Below, piece after piece: positions 6,201 to 12,458 of a DNA stretch of 18,492 bases (the first letter of the stretch is position 1; the number at the start of each line of letters is the position of its first letter). Where the stretch lies: contig CAAGIW010000069.1 of NCBI GenBank assembly GCA_900770025.1, forward strand, positions 1-18,492, in the 5' to 3' direction. Made by a program: the position numbers and the translations under genes. This stretch comes from an uncultured Prevotella sp. Its GTDB lineage: Bacteria; Bacteroidota; Bacteroidia; Bacteroidales; Bacteroidaceae. The notes beneath the pieces were generated by a model. It ran no database searches. It was given only the letters and a program-made list of their open reading frames with translations, and was not told the origin of the DNA.

Positions 6201-7082
6201 ATGATTGAGAAGTTCTTGGACTACTTGGAGGCGGAAAGAAACTATTCGCCGAGAACCATCGAGAGCTACATGGCAGACCTTGAGGCTTTTGAACAGTATT
6301 TCAAGACACTCGACAGTCAACTCGCGTGGGAATCCATAGACTCTGATGTGGTGAGAGGATGGATGGAGCACATGATGGATGGAGGGAATACCGCCAGTAC
6401 CGTCAATCGCAGACTCAGTGCGCTGCGCTCGCTCTATCGCTTCGCCTTAGTGAGAAATATGGTGACACGAAACCCGGCGCACATCGTGAAGGGACCGAAA
6501 AAGGCCAAGTTGCTGCCGCAGTTCGTGCGGGAGCGCGATATGGACAGGCTGCTCGACGGAATGGGCATGTGGAATGGAACATTTGAGGATATGCGTGCAC
6601 GCACCATACTGATGATGTTCTATGAGACAGGAATACGTTTGGCAGAGTTGGTGTCTTTAGATGACAGTGCGGTAGATTTCGTGGAAGCGCAAATCAAGGT
6701 GACGGGAAAAAGAAACAAACAGAGGATTGTTCCTTTCGGTCCCGAACTGGAGAACGCGCTCGAAGCCTATATCAAGGAACGGGATGCGCAGGTGAAAAAC
6801 CATTGTGAGGCACTCTTTGTGGATGACCACGGCAGAAGAATGACCCCTGGAAGGGTGAGAACTCTGGTAAAGGACAACCTGCAGAAGGTGACCACCATGA
6901 AGAAACGCTCGCCGCATGTGCTCAGGCACTCGTTTGCCACTGCCATGCTCAATAACGATGCCGGATTGGAAAGTGTGCAAAAACTGTTGGGACATGAAAG
7001 TCTTGCCACAACCGAGATTTACACCCACACCACGTTTGAGCAACTGAAAAAAGTGTATAACAAAGCTCATCCAAGAGCGTAA
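6201..7082 (+). CDS. xerC: Tyrosine recombinase, XerC/XerD type
   Basis: A 293-residue tyrosine recombinase. An N-terminal SAM-like core-binding domain (about residues 1-85) precedes the catalytic domain. The full catalytic set is visible: Arg146 (TGIRLAEL), Lys170 (VTGKRNKQR), His239 and Arg242 (HVLRHSFA), His265 (LLGHES) and nucleophile Tyr274 (EIYTHTT). Length and domain layout fit Xer proteins that resolve chromosome dimers at dif, and there are no phage or integron features nearby. The location between rpsU and hpf is, from memory, conserved in Bacteroidales, which supports a housekeeping role. I prefer the ATG at 6201; an in-frame TTG at 6195 is possible. GAGG directly abuts the ATG and is too close to act as a Shine-Dalgarno. 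XerC versus XerD cannot be settled from this window. Confidence 0.88.
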   Translation: MIEKFLDYLEAERNYSPRTIESYMADLEAFEQYFKTLDSQLAWESIDSDVVRGWMEHMMDGGNTASTVNRRLSALRSLYRFALVRNMVTRNPAHIVKGPKKAKLLPQFVRERDMDRLLDGMGMWNGTFEDMRARTILMMFYETGIRLAELVSLDDSAVDFVEAQIKVTGKRNKQRIVPFGPELENALEAYIKERDAQVKNHCEALFVDDHGRRMTPGRVRTLVKDNLQKVTTMKKRSPHVLRHSFATAMLNNDAGLESVQKLLGHESLATTEIYTHTTFEQLKKVYNKAHPRA

Positions 7083-7086
7083 AAAC

Positions 7087-7091
7087 GGAGG
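7087..7091 (+). promoter_or_regulatory. Shine-Dalgarno of hpf
   Basis: GGAGG, extended to GGAGGT, lies five bases before the ATG at 7097. It starts four bases after the recombinase stop. Among the genes here only this one and the antitoxin-like gene have a well-placed strong SD. Confidence 0.7.
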
Positions 7092-7096
7092 TATTT

Positions 7097-7396
7097 ATGG
7101 AAATCAAGATTCAATCAATTCATTTCGATGCTACCGAGAAGTTACAGGCGTTCATCCAAAAGAAGGTCGCCAAGTTGGAAAAATCTTACGAGGATATACA
7201 GAAAGTTGAGGTGGTATTAAAGGTAGTGAAGCCTGCTACCGCGCAGAACAAGGAAGTGAACATCACCGTCTCGGTGCCCGGACACTCCGTATATATGGAA
7301 AAAGTGAGCGACACATTTGAGGAAGGTGTTGATCTCTGCGTGGATTCACTGAAGGTGCAGCTGCAGAAAATCAAAGAAAAAACGAGAAATTATTAA
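7097..7396 (+). CDS. hpf: Ribosome hibernation-promoting factor, short form
   Basis: A 99-residue HPF/YfiA-family protein beginning MEIKIQSIHFDATEKLQAFI. It shows the beta-alpha-beta-beta-beta-alpha layout: strand at 2-8, helix at 12-29, strands around 36-66 ('VEVVLKVV', 'EVNITVSV'), and a C-terminal helix ending in basic residues. The family binds the decoding site of the 30S subunit and silences ribosomes in stasis. It lacks the C-terminal dimerisation domain of long HPF, so it is the short type. It starts 14 bases after the recombinase stop and is probably co-transcribed with it. The next promoter, at 7413, belongs to the tRNA-tuf operon. No convincing terminator is seen between them. Confidence 0.93.
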   Translation: MEIKIQSIHFDATEKLQAFIQKKVAKLEKSYEDIQKVEVVLKVVKPATAQNKEVNITVSVPGHSVYMEKVSDTFEEGVDLCVDSLKVQLQKIKEKTRNY

Positions 7397-7412
7397 AAAA
7401 GTCACGAAAAAT

Positions 7413-7443
7413 TTTGGTGATTTAAAAAATATGGCTAACTTTG
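7413..7443 (+). promoter_or_regulatory. Strong promoter of the tRNA-tuf operon
   Basis: TTTG at 7413-7416 (inside TTTTG), a 19-bp spacer and TAACTTTG at 7436-7443 match both boxes of the Bacteroidota promoter. The start site would be near 7450, about 44 bases before the first tRNA. The AT-rich stretch upstream (7395-7430) is consistent with a highly active promoter. Confidence 0.75.
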
Positions 7444-7490
7444 CAGCCGTTTTCAGACAAGTCGTAACTCGCGAGAGAACGGCTGCAAAG
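7439..7490. repeat. 13-bp perfect inverted repeat over the tRNA-tuf promoter
   Basis: CTTTGCAGCCGTT at 7439-7451 is the exact reverse complement of AACGGCTGCAAAG at 7478-7490, with a 26-base centre containing the palindrome CTCGCGAG (7468-7475). The left arm includes the end of the -7 box and the probable start site. A transcript starting near 7450 would therefore carry only a few bases of that arm. This makes a DNA-level operator or cruciform more likely than an RNA hairpin, unless transcription starts further upstream. Confidence 0.75.
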
Positions 7491-7493
7491 AAC

Positions 7494-7570
7494 GCCTCTT
7501 TAGCTCAGTTGGCCAGAGCACGTGATTTGTAATCTCGGGGTCGTTGGTTCGAATCCGACAAGAGGCTCCA
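7494..7570 (+). tRNA. tRNA-Thr (anticodon TGT)
   Basis: The cloverleaf is complete. Acceptor GCCTCTT pairs with AAGAGGC, the D arm is GCTC/GAGC, the anticodon loop TTTGTAA contains TGT (reads ACA), and the T arm is GTTGG-TTCGAAT-CCGAC. The discriminator is T, followed by an encoded CCA at 7568-7570, unlike the other four tRNAs here. Positions 29 and 41 in the anticodon stem form a U-U mismatch. It is the first gene of the tRNA-tuf operon. Confidence 0.95.
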
Positions 7571-7639
7571 AAAACAAAGGTGCGAGGCTGGGCATTAAAA
7601 GAGAATCGGTACAAAAGCGTTGTGCCGGAAAAAGAAAAA

Positions 7640-7722
7640 GGGTGGTTACCAGAGTGGCCAAATGGGGCAGACTGTAAATCTGCTGTCTTTCGACTTCGGT
7701 GGTTCGAATCCATCACCACCCA
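7640..7722 (+). tRNA. tRNA-Tyr (anticodon GTA)
   Basis: A class II tRNA with a long variable arm. Acceptor GGGTGGT pairs with ACCACCC, anticodon stem GCAGA/TCTGC encloses loop CTGTAAA with anticodon GTA, and the T arm is GGTGG-TTCGAAT-CCATC. The discriminator is A and CCA is not encoded. Confidence 0.95.
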
Positions 7723-7792
7723 CTCATTTTTGAGGTTACAAGACGGAGCAAAGTGTGGCACGTTTTTCTGTCATGCTTTGGAAGTCTTAAAA

Positions 7793-7865
7793 GCGGAAAT
7801 AGCTCAGTTGATAGAGCACTAGCCTTCCAAGCTGGGGGTCGCGGGTTTGAGCCCCGTTTTCCGCT
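7793..7865 (+). tRNA. tRNA-Gly (anticodon TCC)
   Basis: Acceptor GCGGAAA pairs with TTTCCGC. The anticodon stem CTAGC/GCTGG encloses loop CTTCCAA with anticodon TCC (reads GGA and GGG). The T arm is GCGGG-TTTGAGC-CCCGT. The discriminator is T and CCA is not encoded. Confidence 0.95.
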
Positions 7866-7875
7866 CATTTTGTTT

Positions 7876-7947
<72 letters not shown>

Positions 7948-7999
7948 CTTGATTCAAAGAAAAACGTACATTCATTAAAATCAAATAAATAACAAAACT

Positions 8000-9193
8000 A
8001 TGGCAAAAGAGACATTCGTCCGTACCAAACCGCACGTAAACATTGGTACTATCGGTCACGTTGACCACGGTAAGACTACTCTGACCGCTGCAATCTCTAA
8101 GGTTCTTCACGAAAAGGGATTCGGTAACGAGGAAATCAAGTCTTTCGATCAGATTGACAACGCTCCCGAGGAGAAAGAGCGTGGTATCACCATCAACACT
8201 GCTCACATCGAGTATGAAACAGCTAACCGTCACTATGCACACGTTGACTGTCCGGGTCACGCTGACTATGTGAAGAACATGGTTACTGGTGCTGCTCAGA
8301 TGGACGGTGCTATCATCGTGGTTGCTGCAACCGATGGTCCTATGCCCCAGACACGTGAGCACGTGCTTCTCGCTCGTCAGGTGAACGTTCCTAAGTTGGT
8401 TGTGTTCCTGAACAAGTGTGACATGGTTGAGGACGAGGAAATGCTCGAACTCGTTGAAATGGAAATGCGCGAACTCCTCGACCAGTACGAGTATGATGGA
8501 GACAACACTCCTATCATCCGTGGTTCTGCCCTCGGCGCTCTGAACGGAGTTGACAAGTGGGTGGAGAAGGTAATGGAGTTGATGGATGCAGTTGACAACT
8601 GGATTCCTCTGCCTCCCCGCGATACCGACAAGCCTTTCTTGATGCCTGTTGAGGACGTGTTCTCAATCACTGGTCGTGGTACTGTGGCTACCGGTCGTAT
8701 CGAAACTGGTGTTATCCACGTGGGTGATGAGGTTGAACTCCTCGGTCTTGGCGAAGACAAGAAGTCGGTTGTTACCGGTGTGGAGATGTTCCGCAAGCTC
8801 CTCGATGAGGGTCAGGCTGGTGATAACGTAGGTCTGTTGCTCCGCGGTATCGACAAGAAGGAAATCAAGCGTGGTATGGTGCTCTGCCATCCCGGACAGA
8901 TTAAGCCTTTCAAGAAGTTCAAGGCTCAGATCTATGTATTGAAGAAAGAAGAAGGTGGACGTCACACTCCGTTCGGAAACAAGTATCGTCCTCAGTTCTA
9001 CCTCCGTACAATGGACTGTACCGGTGAAATCACTCTGCCCGAAGGCGTAGAAATGGTAATGCCTGGTGATAACGTAACCATCACCGTAGAACTTATCTAT
9101 GCTGTGGCTCTGAACGTAGGTCTCCGTTTCGCTATCCGCGAAGGTGGTCGTACAGTAGGTGCCGGTCAGATTACCGAAATTATCGAAGACTAA
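8000..9193 (+). CDS. tuf: Elongation factor Tu
   Basis: A 397-residue translation GTPase that delivers aminoacyl-tRNA to the ribosomal A site. The G-domain motifs are intact: P-loop GHVDHGKT at residues 19-26, DCPGH at 83-87 with the catalytic His87, and NKCD at 138-141. Domains 2 and 3 follow (about 210-397), with the family ending 'GGRTVGAGQITEIIE'. The gene lies 52 bases after tRNA-Thr(GGT) and should share the promoter at 7413, tying EF-Tu supply to its tRNA substrates. The ATG is preceded by an A-rich AT sequence with no Shine-Dalgarno. Codons such as CGT and GGT are frequent, as expected for a highly expressed gene. A hairpin follows the stop. Confidence 0.98.
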   Translation: MAKETFVRTKPHVNIGTIGHVDHGKTTLTAAISKVLHEKGFGNEEIKSFDQIDNAPEEKERGITINTAHIEYETANRHYAHVDCPGHADYVKNMVTGAAQMDGAIIVVAATDGPMPQTREHVLLARQVNVPKLVVFLNKCDMVEDEEMLELVEMEMRELLDQYEYDGDNTPIIRGSALGALNGVDKWVEKVMELMDAVDNWIPLPPRDTDKPFLMPVEDVFSITGRGTVATGRIETGVIHVGDEVELLGLGEDKKSVVTGVEMFRKLLDEGQAGDNVGLLLRGIDKKEIKRGMVLCHPGQIKPFKKFKAQIYVLKKEEGGRHTPFGNKYRPQFYLRTMDCTGEITLPEGVEMVMPGDNVTITVELIYAVALNVGLRFAIREGGRTVGAGQITEIIED

Positions 9194-9211
9194 TACATCT
9201 TTAGATAATAA

Positions 9212-9239
9212 AGGTTCCCGCTGGAAGCAACGGGAACCT
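9212..9239 (+). terminator. Hairpin after tuf, probable partial terminator or processing site
   Basis: AGGTTCCCG at 9212-9220 pairs perfectly with CGGGAACCT at 9231-9239 around a 10-base loop. It is followed by ATTTTAC, only a short T-tract, and tRNA-Trp begins six bases later at 9245. No promoter is visible between this hairpin and the tRNA. Partial read-through, or use as an RNA-processing boundary, is therefore more likely than full termination. Confidence 0.6.
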
Positions 9240-9244
9240 ATTTT

Positions 9245-9317
9245 ACGGGAATAGCTCAGTTGGTAGAGCATCGGTCTCCAAAACCGAGGGTCGTGGGTTC
9301 GAGTCCTCCTTCCCGTG
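9245..9317 (+). tRNA. tRNA-Trp (anticodon CCA)
   Basis: Acceptor ACGGGAA pairs with TTCCCGT. The anticodon stem TCGGT/ACCGA encloses loop CTCCAAA with anticodon CCA. The discriminator is G and the 3' CCA is not encoded. It lies between tuf and secE, an arrangement common in bacteria, and secE starts 16 bases after it. Confidence 0.95.
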
Positions 9318-9333
9318 CAAAAAGAAAGTTGTT

Positions 9334-9528
9334 ATGTTGAAAAAAATCATTGACTATTGCAAGGTTTGTTACGACGAACTTGCACATAAGACCACATGGC
9401 CGTCATGGTCACAACTTACACACAGTGCAGCGATTGTTTTAACTGCTTCCCTTGTCATTGCACTGGTGGTGTTTGTGATGGATACAGCGTTCAAGTCTTT
9501 CATGAGTTTGATTTACCCTAACATTTAA
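9334..9528 (+). CDS. secE: Preprotein translocase subunit SecE
   Basis: A 64-residue inner-membrane subunit of the SecYEG translocon, clamping SecY. It has the short single-helix form: an amphipathic N-terminal segment with the family motif 'YDELAHKTTWPSW' at about residues 13-25, then one membrane helix at about residues 31-50. Most bacteria outside the gamma-proteobacteria have this one-helix form. It lies between tRNA-Trp and nusG, and its stop is 11 bases before the nusG start. Confidence 0.95.
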   Translation: MLKKIIDYCKVCYDELAHKTTWPSWSQLTHSAAIVLTASLVIALVVFVMDTAFKSFMSLIYPNI

Positions 9529-9539
9529 CCTCTGCAAAG

Positions 9540-10085
9540 ATGTCTCAGACAGAAATGAAATGGTATGTGTTGCGTGCCGTCAGCGGAAAGGAAGCCAAAG
9601 TAAAGGAATTTATTGAAGCTGCCAAGAAACTGAACGATACATTGCAGGCCAATGTGGGTGAGGTGCTTCTTCCCACTGAGAAGTATGCAATGTTGCGCAA
9701 CGGCAAAAGGGTGGTCAAGGAAAAGATGTTCTTGCCTGGCTACCTGCTTGTACAGGCCAATCTTCAGGGTGAGACAGCGCACATGCTGCGCTTCATGCCC
9801 AACGTGCTGGGCTTCCTCGGAGGTATGGAGAATCCTGCACCTGTGAGACAGTCTGAAATCAACAGAATTTTGGGTGTCGCCGAAGAAACGGCAGTCAAGA
9901 ATGTTGATGTGGCTGTGCCTTACAATGTGGATGACCCTGTGAAGGTAATCGAAGGACCTTTCAGCGGATTCAGCGGTGTCATCGAAGAGGTGAATGCCGA
10001 CAAGAGGAAACTGAAGGTGATGGTGAAAATCTTTGGACGTCGTACTCCATTGGAACTTGGTTTTATGCAAGTCGAAAAGGAATAA
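9540..10085 (+). CDS. nusG: Transcription termination/antitermination factor NusG
   Basis: A 181-residue cytoplasmic factor binding RNA polymerase. The NGN domain spans about residues 1-115, with 'KWYVLRAVSGKE' at the start and 'FLPGYLLV' near residue 63. The KOW domain occupies about 125-178 ('VKVIEGPFSGFSGVIEEVN'). The length is normal and there is no inserted domain, so this is the housekeeping NusG rather than an UpxY or RfaH-like paralogue. It follows secE by 11 bases and precedes rplK by 88 bases, the largest gap between adjacent genes in the secE-to-rplJ run. Confidence 0.96.
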   Translation: MSQTEMKWYVLRAVSGKEAKVKEFIEAAKKLNDTLQANVGEVLLPTEKYAMLRNGKRVVKEKMFLPGYLLVQANLQGETAHMLRFMPNVLGFLGGMENPAPVRQSEINRILGVAEETAVKNVDVAVPYNVDDPVKVIEGPFSGFSGVIEEVNADKRKLKVMVKIFGRRTPLELGFMQVEKE

Positions 10086-10086
10086 T

Positions 10087-10150
10087 GTGTAAATGTTACG
10101 GTGCACTTGTTCCTTATACCTGCCGGGCAGTTTACTGCTTGGCTTAACAC
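10087..10150 (+). promoter_or_regulatory. Structured leader between nusG and rplK
   Basis: A 9-bp hairpin (two G-U pairs, loop TTTA) forms between GCCGGGCAG at 10122-10130 and CTGCTTGGC at 10135-10143. GTGT at 10087-10090 could pair with ACAC at 10147-10150 to close a larger fold. There is no T-tract, so it does not look like a terminator. In E. coli, L1 represses this operon through a leader just before rplK, so a ribosomal-protein leader is plausible here. I cannot match it to a known L1 site. Confidence 0.35.
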
Positions 10151-10173
10151 AATCAATTTAATTACAAAAAGAA

Positions 10174-10614
10174 ATGGCTAAAGAAGTTGCTGGATTAATC
10201 AAATTACAGATTAAAGGTGGCGCTGCGAATCCCTCTCCTCCCGTAGGACCTGCTTTGGGTTCAAAGGGTATCAATATCATGGGATTCTGCAAAGAGTTCA
10301 ACGCCAGAACCCAGGATAAGGCAGGTAAGATTCTTCCTGTCGTTATCACTTACTACAACGACAAGTCTTTCAGTTTCGTAATCAAGACACCTCCTGCTGC
10401 TGTACAGTTGAAGGAGGCTGCCAAATTGAAGAGCGGATCAGCACAGCCTAACCGCCAAAAGGTTGCCACCGTAACCTGGGAGCAGATAAGGGCTATTGCC
10501 GAGGATAAGATGAGCGATTTGAATTGCTTCACTATCGAATCTGCGATGAAACTGGTGGCTGGTACTGCAAGAAGTATGGGTATTACCGTAAAAGGGGATT
10601 TCCCTGAAAAATAA
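10174..10614 (+). CDS. rplK: Large ribosomal subunit protein uL11
   Basis: A 146-residue ribosomal protein of the stalk base and GTPase-associated centre. The N-terminal domain carries the conserved proline-rich 'SPPVGPALGSKGINIMGF' at about residues 21-38, where thiostrepton-class drugs act in the family. The C-terminal rRNA-binding domain covers about 70-143. It heads the rplK-rplA-rplJ-rplL block. The ATG follows an A-rich stretch without a Shine-Dalgarno. Confidence 0.97.
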   Translation: MAKEVAGLIKLQIKGGAANPSPPVGPALGSKGINIMGFCKEFNARTQDKAGKILPVVITYYNDKSFSFVIKTPPAAVQLKEAAKLKSGSAQPNRQKVATVTWEQIRAIAEDKMSDLNCFTIESAMKLVAGTARSMGITVKGDFPEK

Positions 10615-10634
10615 CTTATAACTTCAATTAAGAA

Positions 10635-11327
10635 ATGAGTAAACTGACAAAAAATCAAAAGTTAGTAGCTGATAAGGTTGAAGCAGGGAAAGCATACTCT
10701 ATGAAAGAGGCTGCCGCCTTGGTGAAGGAAATTACCACCACCAAGTTTGATGCCTCTGTTGATATTGATGTGCGTTTGGGCGTGGATCCACGTAAAGCAA
10801 ACCAGATGGTGCGTGGCGTAGTGACACTACCTCACGGAACCGGTAAGGTGACCCGTGTGCTCTGCCTCTGTACACCCGATGCGGAAGCCGCTGCTAAAGA
10901 AGCAGGAGCCGATTATGTTGGTCTTGACGAGTATATCGAGAAGATCAAGGGCGGTTGGACTGATATTGATGTGATTATCACGATGCCTTCGTGCATGGGT
11001 AAACTCGGTCCTTTGGGTCGTGTGCTTGGTCCTCGCGGATTGATGCCTAACCCCAAGAGTGGTACCGTGACCATGGATGTGGCAAAGGCTGTGAAAGACG
11101 TGAAGCAGGGTAAAATTGACTTCAAGGTTGATAAGGCCGGTATCGTGCATACATCCATTGGAAAAGTTTCATTTACTGAGGACCAGATTTTCGATAATGC
11201 CAAGGAATTTGTCCAGACCATTATCAAATTGAAGCCCGCAGCTGCGAAGGGTACTTATCTGAAGAGTGTCTTCATCTCAAGTACGATGAGTAAGGGTATC
11301 AAGGTAGATCCGAAATCAGTTGAATAA
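10635..11327 (+). CDS. rplA: Large ribosomal subunit protein uL1
   Basis: A 230-residue protein of the mobile L1 stalk, which helps move deacylated tRNA out of the E site. Recognisable segments are 'DVRLGVDPRKANQMVRGVVTLPHGTGK' near residues 45-75 and 'GPLGRVLGPRGLMPNPKSGTV' near 120-145, the conserved signature of the family. It starts 20 bases after rplK. In many bacteria L1 also represses its own mRNA; the only candidate site seen here is the structured region before rplK. Confidence 0.97.
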   Translation: MSKLTKNQKLVADKVEAGKAYSMKEAAALVKEITTTKFDASVDIDVRLGVDPRKANQMVRGVVTLPHGTGKVTRVLCLCTPDAEAAAKEAGADYVGLDEYIEKIKGGWTDIDVIITMPSCMGKLGPLGRVLGPRGLMPNPKSGTVTMDVAKAVKDVKQGKIDFKVDKAGIVHTSIGKVSFTEDQIFDNAKEFVQTIIKLKPAAAKGTYLKSVFISSTMSKGIKVDPKSVE

Positions 11328-11346
11328 CTCGTAAAAGTTTAGTAAA

Positions 11347-11865
11347 ATGAAAAAGGAATTAAAAGATACTATCATCGCTGAACTTGGTGCCAAGTTGAAG
11401 GAGTACCCTCATTTCTACTTGGTAAATGCTGAAGGCCTCAGTGCTGAGAAGACCAGCGAATTGCGCAGAAAGTGCTTCAAGAGCGAAATCAAGATGGTTG
11501 TTGTGAAGAATACCCTTCTCCACAAGGCTTTCGAGGCTTCGGATATTGATTTTGAACCACTCTATGGTTGCTTGAAAGGCAATACGACTGTGATGTTCTG
11601 CAACACAGCCAATGTGCCCGCCAAGTTGCTCAAGGAATACACCAAGGATGCTACTCCTGCGCTGAAAGCAGCGTATGTTGAGGAAAGTTTCTTCGTGGGT
11701 GCTGACAAACTTGAGGAACTGGCATCTCTCAAGAGCAAGAACGAACTCATCGCAGATGTTGTGGCTCTGCTGCAGTCACCTGCAAAGAATGTTGTTTCTG
11801 CTCTTCAATCAGGGGCAAACACCATACATGGTGTGCTGAAGACTTTAGGCGAGCGTCCTGAATAA
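11347..11865 (+). CDS. rplJ: Large ribosomal subunit protein uL10
   Basis: A 172-residue stalk protein. The N-terminal globular domain binds 23S rRNA, with 'YPHFYLVNAEGLSAEKTSELRRK' near residues 19-42 and 'KMVVVKNTLLHKA' near 50-62. The long C-terminal helix binds bL12 dimers. Only 19 bases separate it from rplA, leaving no room for the long L10 leader that precedes rplJ in many bacteria. Any such control would have to lie within rplA. Confidence 0.96.
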   Translation: MKKELKDTIIAELGAKLKEYPHFYLVNAEGLSAEKTSELRRKCFKSEIKMVVVKNTLLHKAFEASDIDFEPLYGCLKGNTTVMFCNTANVPAKLLKEYTKDATPALKAAYVEESFFVGADKLEELASLKSKNELIADVVALLQSPAKNVVSALQSGANTIHGVLKTLGERPE

Positions 11866-11929
11866 ACGTCGGAAAGACACTATTAAAGTCATAATAATCA
11901 ACATTAAAAATCAATAAAATTTAAATAAA

Positions 11930-12310
11930 ATGGCAGATATCAAAGCTATTGCTGAAGAATTGGTAAATCTTACAGTTAAGGAAGTAAATGAGTTGGCAAC
12001 AGTCCTGAAGGACGAGTATGGAATTGAGCCCGCTGCAGCAGCTGTTGCTGTTGCTGCTGGTCCTGCTGCTGGTGGCGCTGCTGCCGCTGCTGAGGAGAAG
12101 ACTTCTTTCGACGTTGTGTTGAAGGAGGCTGGCGCAAACAAACTGCAGGTGGTTAAGGCTGTGAAAGAGGCTTGTGGCCTTGGTTTGAAAGAGGCTAAGG
12201 ATCTCGTTGACGGTGCTCCCTCTACTCTGAAGGAAGGCTTGTCTAAGGATGAGGCTGAGAACCTGAAGAAGAGCATCGAGGCTGCTGGTGCAGTAATCGA
12301 ACTCAAGTAA
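11930..12310 (+). CDS. rplL: Large ribosomal subunit protein bL12 (L7/L12)
   Basis: A 126-residue multi-copy stalk protein that recruits translation GTPases. The N-terminal dimerisation helices (about 1-30) are followed by an unusually plain alanine- and glycine-rich hinge (about 35-55). The C-terminal factor-binding domain follows, with 'KTSFDVVLKEAGANKLQVVK' and 'GLGLKEAKDLVDGAP'. It starts 64 bases after rplJ, behind a very AT-rich spacer ending AAATAAA. A strong hairpin with a T-tract comes 22 bases after its stop and probably lowers transcription into rpoB relative to rplL. Confidence 0.97.
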   Translation: MADIKAIAEELVNLTVKEVNELATVLKDEYGIEPAAAAVAVAAGPAAGGAAAAAEEKTSFDVVLKEAGANKLQVVKAVKEACGLGLKEAKDLVDGAPSTLKEGLSKDEAENLKKSIEAAGAVIELK

Positions 12311-12332
12311 TTTTACAATTGCTACATAACAC

Positions 12333-12384
12333 AAGGGTTAAGGATCTCCCAGTCGGAGATTCTTAATCCTTTGTTTTCTTTTTG
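12333..12384 (+). terminator. Attenuator-type terminator between rplL and rpoB
   Basis: A 17-bp stem with two G-U pairs runs from 12333-12349 to 12355-12371 around the 5-base loop CAGTC. It is followed by a T-rich tract to about 12384. By shape it is a strong intrinsic terminator. I see no convincing promoter between it and rpoB at 12459, so it probably terminates only part of the transcripts, as the rplL-rpoB attenuator does in E. coli. Confidence 0.8.
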
Positions 12385-12458
12385 TACGTCATCCTGAGAG
12401 AGACACAGTGCTTTGATGATGTATTTCACGCATTCAGACAGATAACTATATTAACTAT

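Noticed and set aside
6201..7082. Tyrosine recombinase as sign of an integrated mobile element next to the tRNA genes
   Set aside because: It is Xer-sized, sits in the rpsU-hpf context, and no attachment-site repeats, phage or conjugation genes are present.
12385..12458. A promoter for rpoB
   Set aside because: TTTG occurs at 12412-12415, but no TAnnTTTG lies at the right distance downstream, so no promoter call is made.
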